A DNA stretch of 64,000 bases from Allosalinactinospora lopnorensis (GCF_000981225.1 NZ_LAJC01000013.1:33042-97041), one strand, 5' to 3'. Shown: positions 17,944 to 26,415, numbered from the stretch's first letter. Notes: generated by a model not told the origin, from the letters alone. Translations and numbers: made by a program.

Positions 17944-18364
17944 TCCGGCCAGCCTTCGAGGCTCTGCACCAGGTCCTCGTCGTGGGGGATCAACTCGTAG
18001 TGCAGGGTGGTGTAGCGCATCAGGCGGTACGAGATCGGCACGGCCCAGCGCTGCAACACCGGGTGGCGTCGGGCGAGGAGCCGGGCCGCGCGCCTGGCGT
18101 CATCACCCTCCAGAAGCCGGACCTCGCCGCGTATGGGCTTGCCGAGCGGTTCACCGCGGAACGTGCAGGGCCGGAGATCGGCAACAGGGTAGTGGCGCAG
18201 CGCTTTGCTTTGCCCGAGTCCGACCAGGTCCGGAACAGTACACGGTCTCCGTCGATGACGATGCTGATCGGCGTGTTGACGCAGCGCATGCCATCACTGT
18301 GGTAGGTGGTCAGCAAGGCCGTCTTGAAACTGCGGAACGACCTCAGGAGGGTGGCTGGGGACAT
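17940..18364 (-). CDS. PPOX-class F420-dependent oxidoreductase (frameshifted)
   Basis: ATG 18364 with AGGAAG upstream. A split-barrel flavin-fold protein. LLRSFRSFKTALLTTYHSDG and the phosphate-binding VLFRTWSDSGKAKR region fit the PPOX F420-dependent family. The frame is lost near 18200. One added base restores KRLRHYPVADLRPCTFRGEP and runs to an end at EGWPD with about 141 residues in total, normal for the family. Members reduce or oxidise small substrates with deazaflavin F420; substrate unknown. The start is unambiguous; the stop shares CTAG with the clamp gene. Confidence 0.75.
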
Positions 18365-18887
18365 CTCGTCACTTCCTGTGGGAAACGGCGTCACCCTCCA
18401 CTTTCCCCGATTCGGTGACCTGAGTCACCTGAAATCGCTCACGCGATGGTGCGAGTTTCCAGAACGCTTGCTCACGGCCTCGCCGCAGCGACGTCAAGGT
18501 CCCAGCGGTGGCCGAACGATCGCGGCGCCCACCGCCGCGCTCCGTATGCGACTCCCGGGAAGGCCGTGGCCGGGACTTCTCCTGTCCCCGGGTACCGCCT
18601 CGGTCCCTGGCGCCGCGTTGCCGCACCTCGGGATCCCCACGAAGTTCCGTGCCCCGCTGCGGCGGTGCGAGGCCGGGACACGGCTGGTTTCGGGCAGGCG
18701 CTAACCAGTTGGCCGGATCCGGCCACGGAAAATGGTTTATCCACAGGGGGATTGGGCCGTCGGTTGTCATCCGACGCTTTTCCGCAGTTATTCACAAGGT
18801 TTTCCACAGGATTGGCCGGAATGCTGTGGACGTCCAGTGCGGACGGGAAGCCCGAAATCGCCCGTATTCCGGGGCGTGCCGCGCCAC
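18365..18887. other. 523-bp intergenic region upstream of the PPOX gene
   Basis: No supported gene. The right third holds the DnaA-box-like cluster listed separately and is visibly less GC-rich than the flanks. The left two thirds show nothing I can name. Confidence 0.4.
18737..18833. promoter_or_regulatory. Cluster of DnaA-box-like 9-mers
   Basis: TTATCCACA (18737-18745, exact consensus), TTATTCACA (18788-18796) and TTTTCCACA (18800-18808) lie on the plus strand. A weaker TGTGGACGT (18825-18833) lies in the opposite orientation. Four sites in under 100 bp is far above expectation at this base composition. The cluster sits between two minus-strand genes and not beside dnaA. Confidence 0.5.
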
Positions 18888-19730
18888 TCAGTCGCTGTCA
18901 GTGAGCGAGGGGGCGCTGCCCTGCCCGACGTTGGTCTCCACCCCAAGGTCGGCGCGGCGTCCCCGGATGTAGCCGGCGCGGGCTCCCGCGCGGTGGTGGG
19001 TCCGCTCCGGGCGGGTCGGTCGGAGTTGCGGGAAGCGGCGGTGGAATTCCTCCTGCACGCGGTGGACATCCTCGCGCAGTATCAGTTCGGCGCCGCGGGC
19101 CGTTTCCTCGCCCGCGGCGGCCGCCGACCCCGAACCGTTCTCCGCGGCCTGAGCCGAGGGTTCCTCCCGCAGCCGGGCGCGGAACTCGCGGATGCGTTCG
19201 GCCACCGCGTAGCCGTAGGCCCGGATGAACGACCGGTAGAAGCGGTTCCGCTCGGTGGCCAGTGTGGAGCGGTCGTAATTGCGCATTTCGCGCAGGTCGG
19301 CCACGTGGTTGCGGGCGGTGAGCCGCGCGGAGGCCTCCATCTGCATGGTGATCGACGGCAGCAGCACGCGCAGCGAATCCAGCGCCGTGACGGTGCCGAC
19401 GATGATGAGGGTGCGTTCAGTGTTGGCCGAGGTGTTGCCGCGGACCGCCGACTGGCAGCCGTAGGCGGCGGCGATCCCGGCCAGCGCCTTTACCCGGGCC
19501 TTGCCGTGTCCGCCCACGCCGGAGACGGGAAAGTCCAGTCGGGTGACGGATTCGGCGGCCTCGCCCCGCTGTGCCCGCGCCTCTGCTTCGGCGATCGCGT
19601 GCCGCGTCATGAGTTCGGCGGCCTTGGCGGTGAACGCCTGGCTCTCGGCGTCGGTGACCGAGGGGTCCTCCGCCATACGGAGGAGCCCTCGGACCCGCTC
19701 GATCATCTTCTGACGAGCTTCAGTTGACAT
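18888..19730 (-). CDS. DUF2786 domain protein
   Basis: 280 residues from ATG 19730. The N-terminal DUF2786 motif (RVRGLLRMAEDPSVTDAES, then TAKAAELMTRHAI) is followed by a domain with long helices and a conserved YDRSTLATERNRFYRSF segment. A C-terminal basic, disordered tail completes it. Family function unknown; DUF2786 proteins occur in actinomycete chromosomes and phages. No membrane segment. Confidence 0.78.
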   Translation of the reverse strand: MSTEARQKMIERVRGLLRMAEDPSVTDAESQAFTAKAAELMTRHAIAEAEARAQRGEAAESVTRLDFPVSGVGGHGKARVKALAGIAAAYGCQSAVRGNTSANTERTLIIVGTVTALDSLRVLLPSITMQMEASARLTARNHVADLREMRNYDRSTLATERNRFYRSFIRAYGYAVAERIREFRARLREEPSAQAAENGSGSAAAAGEETARGAELILREDVHRVQEEFHRRFPQLRPTRPERTHHRAGARAGYIRGRRADLGVETNVGQGSAPSLTDSD

Positions 19731-19811
19731 AGATCGCTTGGTCGTCCCCCGTGGTGGGTCATCATAACGTGTGGGCCCCGCGGAGCGTGGACCCACAGTG
19801 AAACACCGAAT

Positions 19812-20225
19812 CTAGGAGTTCTTGTTCCCGGCGACCGAAGCGATGAGGCCGAGGATGACCCAGATCACGGCGCCGGCGGCGAGACCGATGAAGATACCAC
19901 CGAGGATGCCCGCGCCGAACAACTGCACTACTCCGATACCGAGCCCGGCGAGAACGGCCGGCCCGCTGGCCCAGCGCCACGGGTACTGGCCGGCCCAGCG
20001 GCGGGCCCGGCGGTCGCCCTTGCCTCCGAGCAGCGCGACGCCGCCCCCTGCGAGGGCGAACCAGAAGATCGCCCACCCGAGCGGTCCGGCGATCGTGATC
20101 GCCGGCAGGGACAGCAGGAAGGAGAGCCCTCCGGCCACCGCGCCCGCGCCGGTAGCGACACCCGTGGGCCACATCATTGTTGCCGCGTGCACGGGCATCA
20201 TCGGGTTTCCGCGCTCCAGCGTCAT
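19812..20225 (-). CDS. Small integral membrane protein, unknown
   Basis: 137 residues with about four hydrophobic helices (roughly 24-45, 47-66, 85-103 and 108-130) and a basic loop (GGKGDRRARRWAGQ). No recognised family. It starts upstream of and in line with the DUF2786 gene (82-bp gap), so the two may be co-transcribed. Confidence 0.65.
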   Translation of the reverse strand: MTLERGNPMMPVHAATMMWPTGVATGAGAVAGGLSFLLSLPAITIAGPLGWAIFWFALAGGGVALLGGKGDRRARRWAGQYPWRWASGPAVLAGLGIGVVQLFGAGILGGIFIGLAAGAVIWVILGLIASVAGNKNS

Positions 20226-20555
20226 GTCAGCTCCTCAAGTCTGGCTGGTTCATGGCTGGTGCCGCCCAGCCTTTCAGTATCCAGGATGCCTACCGAACAG
20301 CAGGCGCACATCAGGGCACACCCCTGACTTACCCCCGACCCGGCGATCCGGCACCTGGAACCGACATGCCGTTCGCGAACATCCTGGACAAGCCAACGAA
20401 TGGGCGTGACATTCAGTGCCGCGTCGGTTGTGCGCGCGGGAGCGAATCTCCATTGTCAGCACACCCCCATCCTAAAGGGCGAGGGTCTTCCGCGGCGGGG
20501 TGCCCGTGGACGGGGTACGTCCTCGGAACCGGCGCGGCACCGCGATCGGTCGAGG
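20226..20555. other. 330-bp intergenic region
   Basis: Lies between the NUDIX-fusion gene and the small membrane protein gene, both on the minus strand. No gene, strong hairpin or named site seen. Confidence 0.35.
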
Positions 20556-21473
20556 TCATCGGTGTATCAGTGCGGACCCGGCGTGCCCCAGCGCGCCAAG
20601 AGCGGCGCGCAGCCACTCCGGCGGCACCGTGCCGGTACCGGCGGCACCGAGGCGCTCGTGCACGTCCGGCCGGGCTGTGACGGTAAGGAGGACCGGTGTC
20701 TCGCTGCGGCTCCGGACGATCTCGGCGATGGTGTCCGCGCCGCTTCCGCCTGCCGGAACGACATCAACACCGGGGACGGAGGGCAGTCCGGGCCTCTCCT
20801 CCTCGGTCACGAGCACGACCTGCGGGAGCCACCGGTGCAGTTCGACGAGGGGAAGCCCTTCGGGCAGCGCCGGGGTGCCGAGCCCTTCCGCGGCGAGCGC
20901 GGCGAGATCATCGCGCAGCCGCACGGCCGCCCCTGGCGCGTCCGCGCTCATCGAGGCGCCGGCCGCCTGGCCGAGAACGGCCGCCGCGTCCACGACGAGA
21001 ACGAGCCGCTGGGAGAGCGCCGTGCGTATCTCCGGCCAGATCTCCCCGAACGCGGGCAGCAGCCGGAGGTCGGCGACCTCGTCGACCGGGACCCAGCGGA
21101 TGGCCGCGCTCTCGTTGTTCCCGGGGGAGAAAGTCCTCTGCTCCACTGAGCGAGCCAGAACGGTGTCGTACCGCCAGACCGTGTGGTCCTGCCGGTGGAT
21201 CCCGCGCAGCACGATCTCCCCGATGTCGCCGTGAACCTCTTCGCCGAACTCGCGCAGTGCGGCCTGCACCGCGGACTCCGAACTGTCGATGGCGCCGCCC
21301 GGCATCCCCCATGTGCCGCCCTGGTGGCTCCACCACGCCCTGTGCTGCAGCAGCACGTGGCCGGCTCCGGCCGTCTCCGTGGAATGCAGCAGTAGCCCGG
21401 ACGCGCCGTAGCGCCCCCAGCGCTGCGTGCCATCGGGCAGCACCACCCAGCCGTTGCCGTCTCCCGCGGTCAT
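20556..21473 (-). CDS. NUDIX hydrolase fused to a NYN/YacP-like nuclease domain
   Basis: 305 residues; ATG 21473 has an ideal CGGAGG 5 nt upstream. The N-terminal NUDIX domain (1-150) carries the Nudix box GGAIDSSESAVQAALREFGE ending in EEV, which binds Mg and hydrolyses nucleoside diphosphate-X compounds. The C-terminal half (about 160-305) starts LVLVVDAAAVLG and has VVLVTEE, VPAGGSGADTIAE and LLTVTARPDV at strand positions. This pattern matches PIN/NYN (YacP-like) RNase domains, although the first Asp context is AAAVLG and not the usual GxN. The combination suggests coupled nucleotide sanitation and RNA processing; the second domain may be inactive. Confidence 0.72.
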   Translation of the reverse strand: MTAGDGNGWVVLPDGTQRWGRYGASGLLLHSTETAGAGHVLLQHRAWWSHQGGTWGMPGGAIDSSESAVQAALREFGEEVHGDIGEIVLRGIHRQDHTVWRYDTVLARSVEQRTFSPGNNESAAIRWVPVDEVADLRLLPAFGEIWPEIRTALSQRLVLVVDAAAVLGQAAGASMSADAPGAAVRLRDDLAALAAEGLGTPALPEGLPLVELHRWLPQVVLVTEEERPGLPSVPGVDVVPAGGSGADTIAEIVRSRSETPVLLTVTARPDVHERLGAAGTGTVPPEWLRAALGALGHAGSALIHR

Positions 21474-21675
21474 CGGGCCTCCGTAAGTCGTTGGACGGCC
21501 CGGAAGGGCCGAGTGCGCTGATGAGGTACGTGGACCAGTGTGCCGTTTCAGGCCGCTTCCGGTCAGCGGATCGACGTGTTCAGGCGTCGGGGCAGGGGAC
21601 ATCACGGTGGCCTAAGCTCTCCGCGAGCCGCCCGAAACGGGCGGTGCCGCCCGGCCGCCCCTGTGAGGCCCAGCT

Positions 21676-21718
21676 GTAAGCGAAGTGAAAGCGGGGCGCA
21701 AGCCTTCCTCTCTAGTGT
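21676..21718 (+). promoter_or_regulatory. SARP-type operator and promoter
   Basis: Three heptamers, GTAAGCG (21676-21682), GAAAGCG (21687-21693) and GCAAGCC (21698-21704), are each separated by 4 bp, an exact 11-bp period. The last ends 8 bp before the -10 hexamer TAGTGT (21713-21718). Heptamers at 11-bp period with the last one 8 bp from the -10 is the published geometry of SARP-activated promoters (ActII-ORF4, DnrI, AfsR). It drives the two small acidic proteins. Confidence 0.6.
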
Positions 21719-21834
21719 CATTCACGTTCGGCGAGACCGGTGTCCGCGGGAGGACGGCCCGCGGAACCGGTCCCGGCGTTCACCAGGAGGGGGCGGTCCG
21801 CCTTCGTAAGTCCACCAGGGGGGAAACGGAAGAG

Positions 21835-22019
21835 ATGCTGACCACCGAGCTGGAGCGGGTCGAGGAGCGGTTCCTGGAGATCGTGGGGGGTCTAGGGGCC
21901 GCCGGGCCGATTCGGGCGAAACTCGACCTTGGGGGGAGGAGGGTCCTTCTCGGGAAGAGGACATCGAGCCGTGGGATGACGAGGATGGTCTTGGCGACGG
22001 CGGTGTCGACTGGCCGTAA
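21835..22019 (+). CDS. Small acidic protein 1 of a tandem pair (frameshifted)
   Basis: ATG 21835 lies about 110 nt after the SARP-type promoter. It begins MLTTELERVEERFLEIVGGL. The frame as given runs on into basic sequence. One extra G in the run at 21931-21936 instead gives an acidic tail (GEEGPSREEDIEPWDDEDG, then ending VDWP and TAA), about 61 residues. The motif V/I-E-x-RFLEIV-x-GL followed by AKL recurs in the next gene. No signal peptide, no Cys, cytoplasmic. Not recognised as any known family. Because of the neighbouring AfsR-like regulator, an AfsS-like role is possible. Confidence 0.5.
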
Positions 22020-22064
22020 TGGCAGCCCCCTCGGAGGATTGCGTTTCGAACCGAGGAGTTGCAT

Positions 22065-22277
22065 ATGGGGCGGGTATTGAGCGCCGAGCCGGCGCAGATT
22101 GAGGGGCGGTTCCTGGAAATCGTTGCCGGTCTTGAGGAGCCAGCGCCGGCCACGGCGAAACTCCAGCCTTACGAGGACCCGATGGAGTATCCGGTCCCCG
22201 AACGCGAAGACACCGGAGCCGAGGAAGGGGAGAGGGAGGAGCCCGAGGGCGACAAGGGGAGGTCCGCGGACCGTTGA
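22065..22277 (+). CDS. Small acidic protein 2 of a tandem pair
   Basis: 70 residues; ATG 22065 has GAGGAG 6 nt upstream, and an in-frame TTG at 22059 is less likely. It contains IEGRFLEIVAGL then TAKLQPYEDPMEY, and a Glu/Asp-rich tail (GAEEGEREEPEGDKG). It is a paralogue of the gene 45 bp upstream over about 30 residues and diverges in the tail. No known domain. It lies 111 bp before the AfsR-like regulator on the same strand. Confidence 0.58.
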   Translation: MGRVLSAEPAQIEGRFLEIVAGLEEPAPATAKLQPYEDPMEYPVPEREDTGAEEGEREEPEGDKGRSADR

Positions 22278-22297
22278 CTCGGGCGGGATGAGCGCCA

Positions 22298-22334
22298 TCG
22301 CACCCGTGCTCGTGGGAGGGAGGTACGGGTGCGA
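22298..22334 (+). terminator. Inverted repeat between the small proteins and the SARP gene
   Basis: TCGCACCCGT (22298-22307) and ACGGGTGCGA (22325-22334) form a perfect 10-bp stem with a 17-nt purine-rich loop, followed by a pyrimidine-rich tract (CCTTCTCTCTGTCC). It could terminate or attenuate read-through into the regulator gene. Confidence 0.45.
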
Positions 22335-22375
22335 CGGCCTTCTCTCTGTCCTCCGGAATCCGCAAATGACCTTGC

Positions 22376-22381
22376 TACAGT
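22376..22381 (+). promoter_or_regulatory. -10 element of the AfsR-like gene
   Basis: TACAGT lies 7 bp before GTG 22389. The same hexamer is used before the STAS gene. There is no ribosome site, so a leaderless message is likely and the GTG start is supported. Confidence 0.42.
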
Positions 22382-22388
22382 GCCGTTT

Positions 22389-25300
22389 GTGGAATTTGGC
22401 GTGCTGGGCCCCATTTCAGCCTGGGACAACGGCGAGGCGGTTTCCGTCGGTGGGCCCAGGCAGCGGTGCGTCCTGGGTGCGCTGCTGGTGGATCTGGGAA
22501 AAGAAGTCACCGTCGACCGATTGATCGACTACCTGTGGGACGACACCCCTCCACGGACGGCGCGTTCGGTGATCCAGGTGCAGATCTCCCATCTGCGCCG
22601 TGCGTTTCCGCAGGTCATCCAGACCACTGCCGGTGGGTATCTCGCCTATTTCGACCCGAGCCGTGTCGATCTGCACCGGTTCCGCGATCTGGTGACCCGC
22701 GGGAAAGCGGCCGGTGACCCCGAGGAAGCGATCGTGCTGTGGGAGCACGCCCTGGCGTGCTGGCGGGGCAAACCGTTCTCGGGCACCGGATCCGACCAGC
22801 TCTGGTACACGGTGTGCCAACCGCTGCTGGAGGAGCGCTGGGCCGCTGAGGCCGCGTGGGCGGGGTGCGCTTTCGCGCTGCGGCGCTACCAGGAGGTGGT
22901 CACCCGCCTCACTCCGCTCGTGCGCGAGGATCCGCTACGCGAGCGGCTGCAGTATCTTCTCATCGCGGCGCTGCATCGCAGCGGGCAGCGCGCGACGGCG
23001 CTGACCGTCTTCCAGGAGACACGGGAGCACCTGGCCGAGGAGCTGGGCGTCGATCCGAGTCCTGAGGTCATGGAGCTGCACCAGCGCATCCTGCAGGACC
23101 AGGACGGTGCCGCACGGCTCCCGGAGGACTCCCCGACCGTTCCGGTGCAGAGCGGACCGGCGTCGGCCGAGCACGACCTGCTTCCCGAGGAGAGGGCCGC
23201 TGAGTTCCTCCCCCGCAACGACCTCCCGCGGGACATCCCCGACTTCACCGGCCGCGGGCGCTCCCTGCGCGAGCTGCTGCAGGTGGGCCAGTGCGCTGAG
23301 GATCGCGCCGAGATCGCCGTCATCACCGGCCCGGGGGGTGCGGGCAAGACCACCCTGGCCGTGCACGCCGCGCATCGGCTCGCCGACCGTTTCCCCGACG
23401 GTCAGCTGTTCATCGACCTCTACGGTTACACCGTCGATCAGGATCCGCTGACCGCGGCCTCCGCGCTGGGCAGCCTGCTGCGGGCCGTCGGTGCCGAGCC
23501 GGAGTCGATCCCGGAGTCGGTGGAGGAGCGCTCGGCGCTGTGGCGCGCCATGCTCGACGGTAAGCGCATCCTGGTCGTTTTCGACAACGCCTTCAACTTC
23601 GCCCAGGTCAACCCGCTTCTCCCGGCGGCGCCGGGGTCGCTGACCGTGGTGACGACCCGCCACGACCTGACCGGGCTGGGCGGGGCCCGATATATCTCCT
23701 TGGGGATGCTCAGCGAGAAGTCCTCGTTGCAGCTGTTCTCCGCAGTGCTCGGTGCCGAACGCGTGGAGCAAGAGCCCGAGCATGCCTTGCAGGTGGTGCG
23801 GCTGTGCGGGGGATTGCCCCTCGCGCTGCGGATCGTCGCGGGGCGGATGCTGAGCCGGCCGCGCTGGACCTTCGGCCATGTCGCGCAGCGCCTGGGCGAG
23901 CACCAGCGCAGGTTCCGGGAACTGCGCATCGACGGGCAGAACGTCGAGGCCGTCTTCGAGCTCTCCTACCAGAGCCTGAACGAGGTACAGCGGCGGACCT
24001 TCCTGCTCCTCGGCGTGATGATCGGGGGCACCGTCGACCTGCACGGAGCCGCGGCCCTACTGGACAGCGACCCTCCCGACACCGACGACCTGCTCCAGGA
24101 ACTCGTCAGCGTGTGCCTGCTGGACGAGTCCGGGGTCGACCTCTACCGGTTCCACGACCTCATCGGGGCCTATGCCCGGCAGAAGGCGCTGCGGACCGCT
24201 CCGGAGACCGACATCGAGGCCGCGCGCCGCCGCCTGGCCGACCACTACCTGGACATGGCGCACAGCGCGGCCGACTGGCTGGGACCACGCGCGCACGACT
24301 ACGAGGTGGGCGTACCGGACTCCTCGCGCTACCGCACCGAGCTGTCGAACCGCCGTGAGGCGATCGCCTGGTTCGAGACCCACCAGGAGAACCTCGCCTC
24401 GACCGTCGATTTCTACGCCTCGCTCGGACACGGCGACCAGGCCTGGCAGCTCGCCGATTCGATCTGGCGGTTCTACGCCTCCCACGGCCAGACCGAGCTG
24501 CTGCTGTCCACCCAGGAGAAGGCGCTCGCGGCGAGCCAGGCCCAGGGCAACGACCGGGGAAGCGCGGTCACCCTGATCGCTCTGGGGATCGCGCACTGCC
24601 TTGCCGGGCGCAACGAGACCTCCCTCGATCTGCTGCTCCAGGCGTACGAGATCCTGGCAAAGCTCGGTGATCGGGAGGGGCAGACCCGCGCTCACGGCAA
24701 TCTGGCCATGGTGTACGAACGTATGGGGCGCTTCCAGGAGGCGCTCTCCTGCCTTGAGAAGGTTCTCGAATACACGATCGAGGCGAAGAACCAGCGGCTC
24801 GAAGCGCTGCAGCGAGGAAATATCGCCGTCCTGTGCCAGATGTTGGGGGATTTCCCGAGAGCCGTCGAGTTGTGCGAGACGGTACTGCGCATCGAGGTCG
24901 ACGGCGGGCCGGTCGAGAGCCACGCCATGGCGCTGCGCATCCTCGGCGAGGTCAGCACCCAGCTCGGCGATTTCGACCAGGCGTTCTCCCGGCTGGGGGA
25001 GGCGTTGAAACTCGCCCAGCACCTGGAGTCCCCTACGGACGAGATCTACACGCGCAACGCGCTCGCCATGACCCAGCGGGAATCGGGGCAGCTGGAAGCG
25101 GCCGTCGAGTCCCACACGAAGGCGCTGGAGCTCGGGGAGGAGAACGCGCTGCGCAGTGCCGACGCCGAGATCCTGAACGAACTGGGCACCACCTACACCC
25201 GCGCTCGGCGCTACACGGACGCCAAAGCAGCGCATGAACAGGCGCTGAAACTCGCCCGGGAGCGCAAGGAGCGCTACGCCGAAGCGCGGGCGCTCCTGGG

Positions 25301-25445
25301 GCTGGGCATACTGCCCTCCGAGCTGGTGGAGCCGGAGACCGTCACCGGCAGGCTGCACACGGCGGTCGAGATCTTCACCGAACTCGGTGTCCCCGAGGCC
25401 GGCCGGGCGCGGACCGAACTGGGGCGCCGTTGCGGCGCCGACTGA
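22389..25445 (+). CDS. AfsR-like SARP/NB-ARC/TPR transcriptional regulator
   Basis: About 1018 residues from GTG 22389. Order: OmpR-type winged helix with GPRQRCVLGALLVDLGKEV (1-95), bacterial transcriptional activation domain (about 95-245, ending EELGVDPSPEVMELHQRIL), NB-ARC ATPase and TPR repeats. The NB-ARC has Walker A GPGGAGKTTLAVHAA and Walker B RILVVFDNA, plus the GLPLALRIVAGRM box. TPR repeats fill residues about 640-1018. SARPs activate secondary metabolism by binding heptamer repeats; the NB-ARC/TPR part acts as an ATP-dependent sensor. In Streptomyces AfsR is phosphorylated and activates the small gene afsS. Here the likely target promoter is at 21676-21718. Confidence 0.92.
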   Translation: MEFGVLGPISAWDNGEAVSVGGPRQRCVLGALLVDLGKEVTVDRLIDYLWDDTPPRTARSVIQVQISHLRRAFPQVIQTTAGGYLAYFDPSRVDLHRFRDLVTRGKAAGDPEEAIVLWEHALACWRGKPFSGTGSDQLWYTVCQPLLEERWAAEAAWAGCAFALRRYQEVVTRLTPLVREDPLRERLQYLLIAALHRSGQRATALTVFQETREHLAEELGVDPSPEVMELHQRILQDQDGAARLPEDSPTVPVQSGPASAEHDLLPEERAAEFLPRNDLPRDIPDFTGRGRSLRELLQVGQCAEDRAEIAVITGPGGAGKTTLAVHAAHRLADRFPDGQLFIDLYGYTVDQDPLTAASALGSLLRAVGAEPESIPESVEERSALWRAMLDGKRILVVFDNAFNFAQVNPLLPAAPGSLTVVTTRHDLTGLGGARYISLGMLSEKSSLQLFSAVLGAERVEQEPEHALQVVRLCGGLPLALRIVAGRMLSRPRWTFGHVAQRLGEHQRRFRELRIDGQNVEAVFELSYQSLNEVQRRTFLLLGVMIGGTVDLHGAAALLDSDPPDTDDLLQELVSVCLLDESGVDLYRFHDLIGAYARQKALRTAPETDIEAARRRLADHYLDMAHSAADWLGPRAHDYEVGVPDSSRYRTELSNRREAIAWFETHQENLASTVDFYASLGHGDQAWQLADSIWRFYASHGQTELLLSTQEKALAASQAQGNDRGSAVTLIALGIAHCLAGRNETSLDLLLQAYEILAKLGDREGQTRAHGNLAMVYERMGRFQEALSCLEKVLEYTIEAKNQRLEALQRGNIAVLCQMLGDFPRAVELCETVLRIEVDGGPVESHAMALRILGEVSTQLGDFDQAFSRLGEALKLAQHLESPTDEIYTRNALAMTQRESGQLEAAVESHTKALELGEENALRSADAEILNELGTTYTRARRYTDAKAAHEQALKLARERKERYAEARALLGLGILPSELVEPETVTGRLHTAVEIFTELGVPEAGRARTELGRRCGAD

Positions 25446-26271
25446 TCGTCGGGAGCGCCCGCACCGCTGCTTTGGGCCGGCGGTAGAGCCGGCCGCGTGC
25501 GGCCTGACGACGCATGTCCCACATGTAGGCGTTCTTCGGCAGGCTGCGGACGGCCATCGGAAGCCGCGGGTAGACGGCCCGGACGACGGCGAACAACCGG
25601 TCGAACATCCGCTGTCGCCCCGGCCCCCAGTCAAGGCCCAGCTGGTCGCGGATGCGCGGCGGAAGCAGACCCGCACTGAGGAAGCGCTGCATTCGGGCCA
25701 GGGGGCGGACAAGCGGGTTGGCCGGTGCGAAGAGCCCCGCGGCGATCTCCCGGGCGGTGTCGCCGACCTCGATCGAGTCGACCATCCGGGCCCAGTAGAG
25801 CTCGAAGTCGGCGCGGGTGGTCGGCCAGCGGTCCTCGGGGCAGCCCAAGGCCGTGGCGAACACCGCGGACTGCCTGTAGACCTCGTCCTTGGCCGCCGCG
25901 TCGAGCTCGCCGAACGTCATCTCATACATCCGGATCCCGCTCGAGTACAGTGTCGCGGCCACCCAGATCTGCAAGTCGGGATCGAGTGCGTTGTATCCGG
26001 GGCCGACAACCGTCTTGTGCATGGCCCGAACGATCCGGGAGACGCGCTCGGCCTCCTCCTCCGTCCCGAAGACCAGGCCGTAGACGAAGGTGAGCGTGCC
26101 GCGCAGCCGGTTGATCGGGCGCGCGGTGAAGTCGCTGTGCTCGTACACTCCCCGGCCGACGGCCGGATGGGCGACCTGGAGCAGGATCGCGTACCCGGCC
26201 CCGCCCAGGAGGACGCCCTCGCGGTTCAGCCGCCGTATCTGGGAATCTTCCGCGAACAGCCCGCTTTCCAT
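25375..26271 (-). CDS. Oxygenase MpaB-like (DUF2236) protein
   Basis: 298 residues from ATG 26271, with TACGCT 7 bp upstream and no ribosome site. The ER-bound oxygenase/latex-clearing-protein-like DUF2236 core is evident: LLQVAHPAVGRGVYEHSDF, a heme-coordinating context in AMHKTV, and the helix-rich remainder through YWARMVDSIEVGD. Members use heme or unknown metal centres for oxidative reactions. The 3' end overlaps the AfsR-like gene by 71 bp in opposite orientation; the last 25 residues are basic and may be an artefact of a lost stop. Confidence 0.8.
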   Translation of the reverse strand: MESGLFAEDSQIRRLNREGVLLGGAGYAILLQVAHPAVGRGVYEHSDFTARPINRLRGTLTFVYGLVFGTEEEAERVSRIVRAMHKTVVGPGYNALDPDLQIWVAATLYSSGIRMYEMTFGELDAAAKDEVYRQSAVFATALGCPEDRWPTTRADFELYWARMVDSIEVGDTAREIAAGLFAPANPLVRPLARMQRFLSAGLLPPRIRDQLGLDWGPGRQRMFDRLFAVVRAVYPRLPMAVRSLPKNAYMWDMRRQAARGRLYRRPKAAVRALPTISRRRNGAPVRSAPGRPRGHRVR

Positions 26272-26415
26272 ACGAATGAGCGTAAGCCGCCGCTGATTCC
26301 CGAGAAAGCGCGACGCGAGGACGGGCCCCGGTGTTCCGGAGTCCACTGCTCCTCGGCGGGATTTCGCCGGTGGCGGCCGGAAGCGGGGCGGCCGTACCGG
26401 TGCCACACTGGAGAT

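Noticed and set aside
18737..18833. Chromosomal oriC
   Set aside because: No dnaA, recF, gyrB or rpmH nearby and only about four boxes; actinomycete origins carry many more between dnaA and dnaN.
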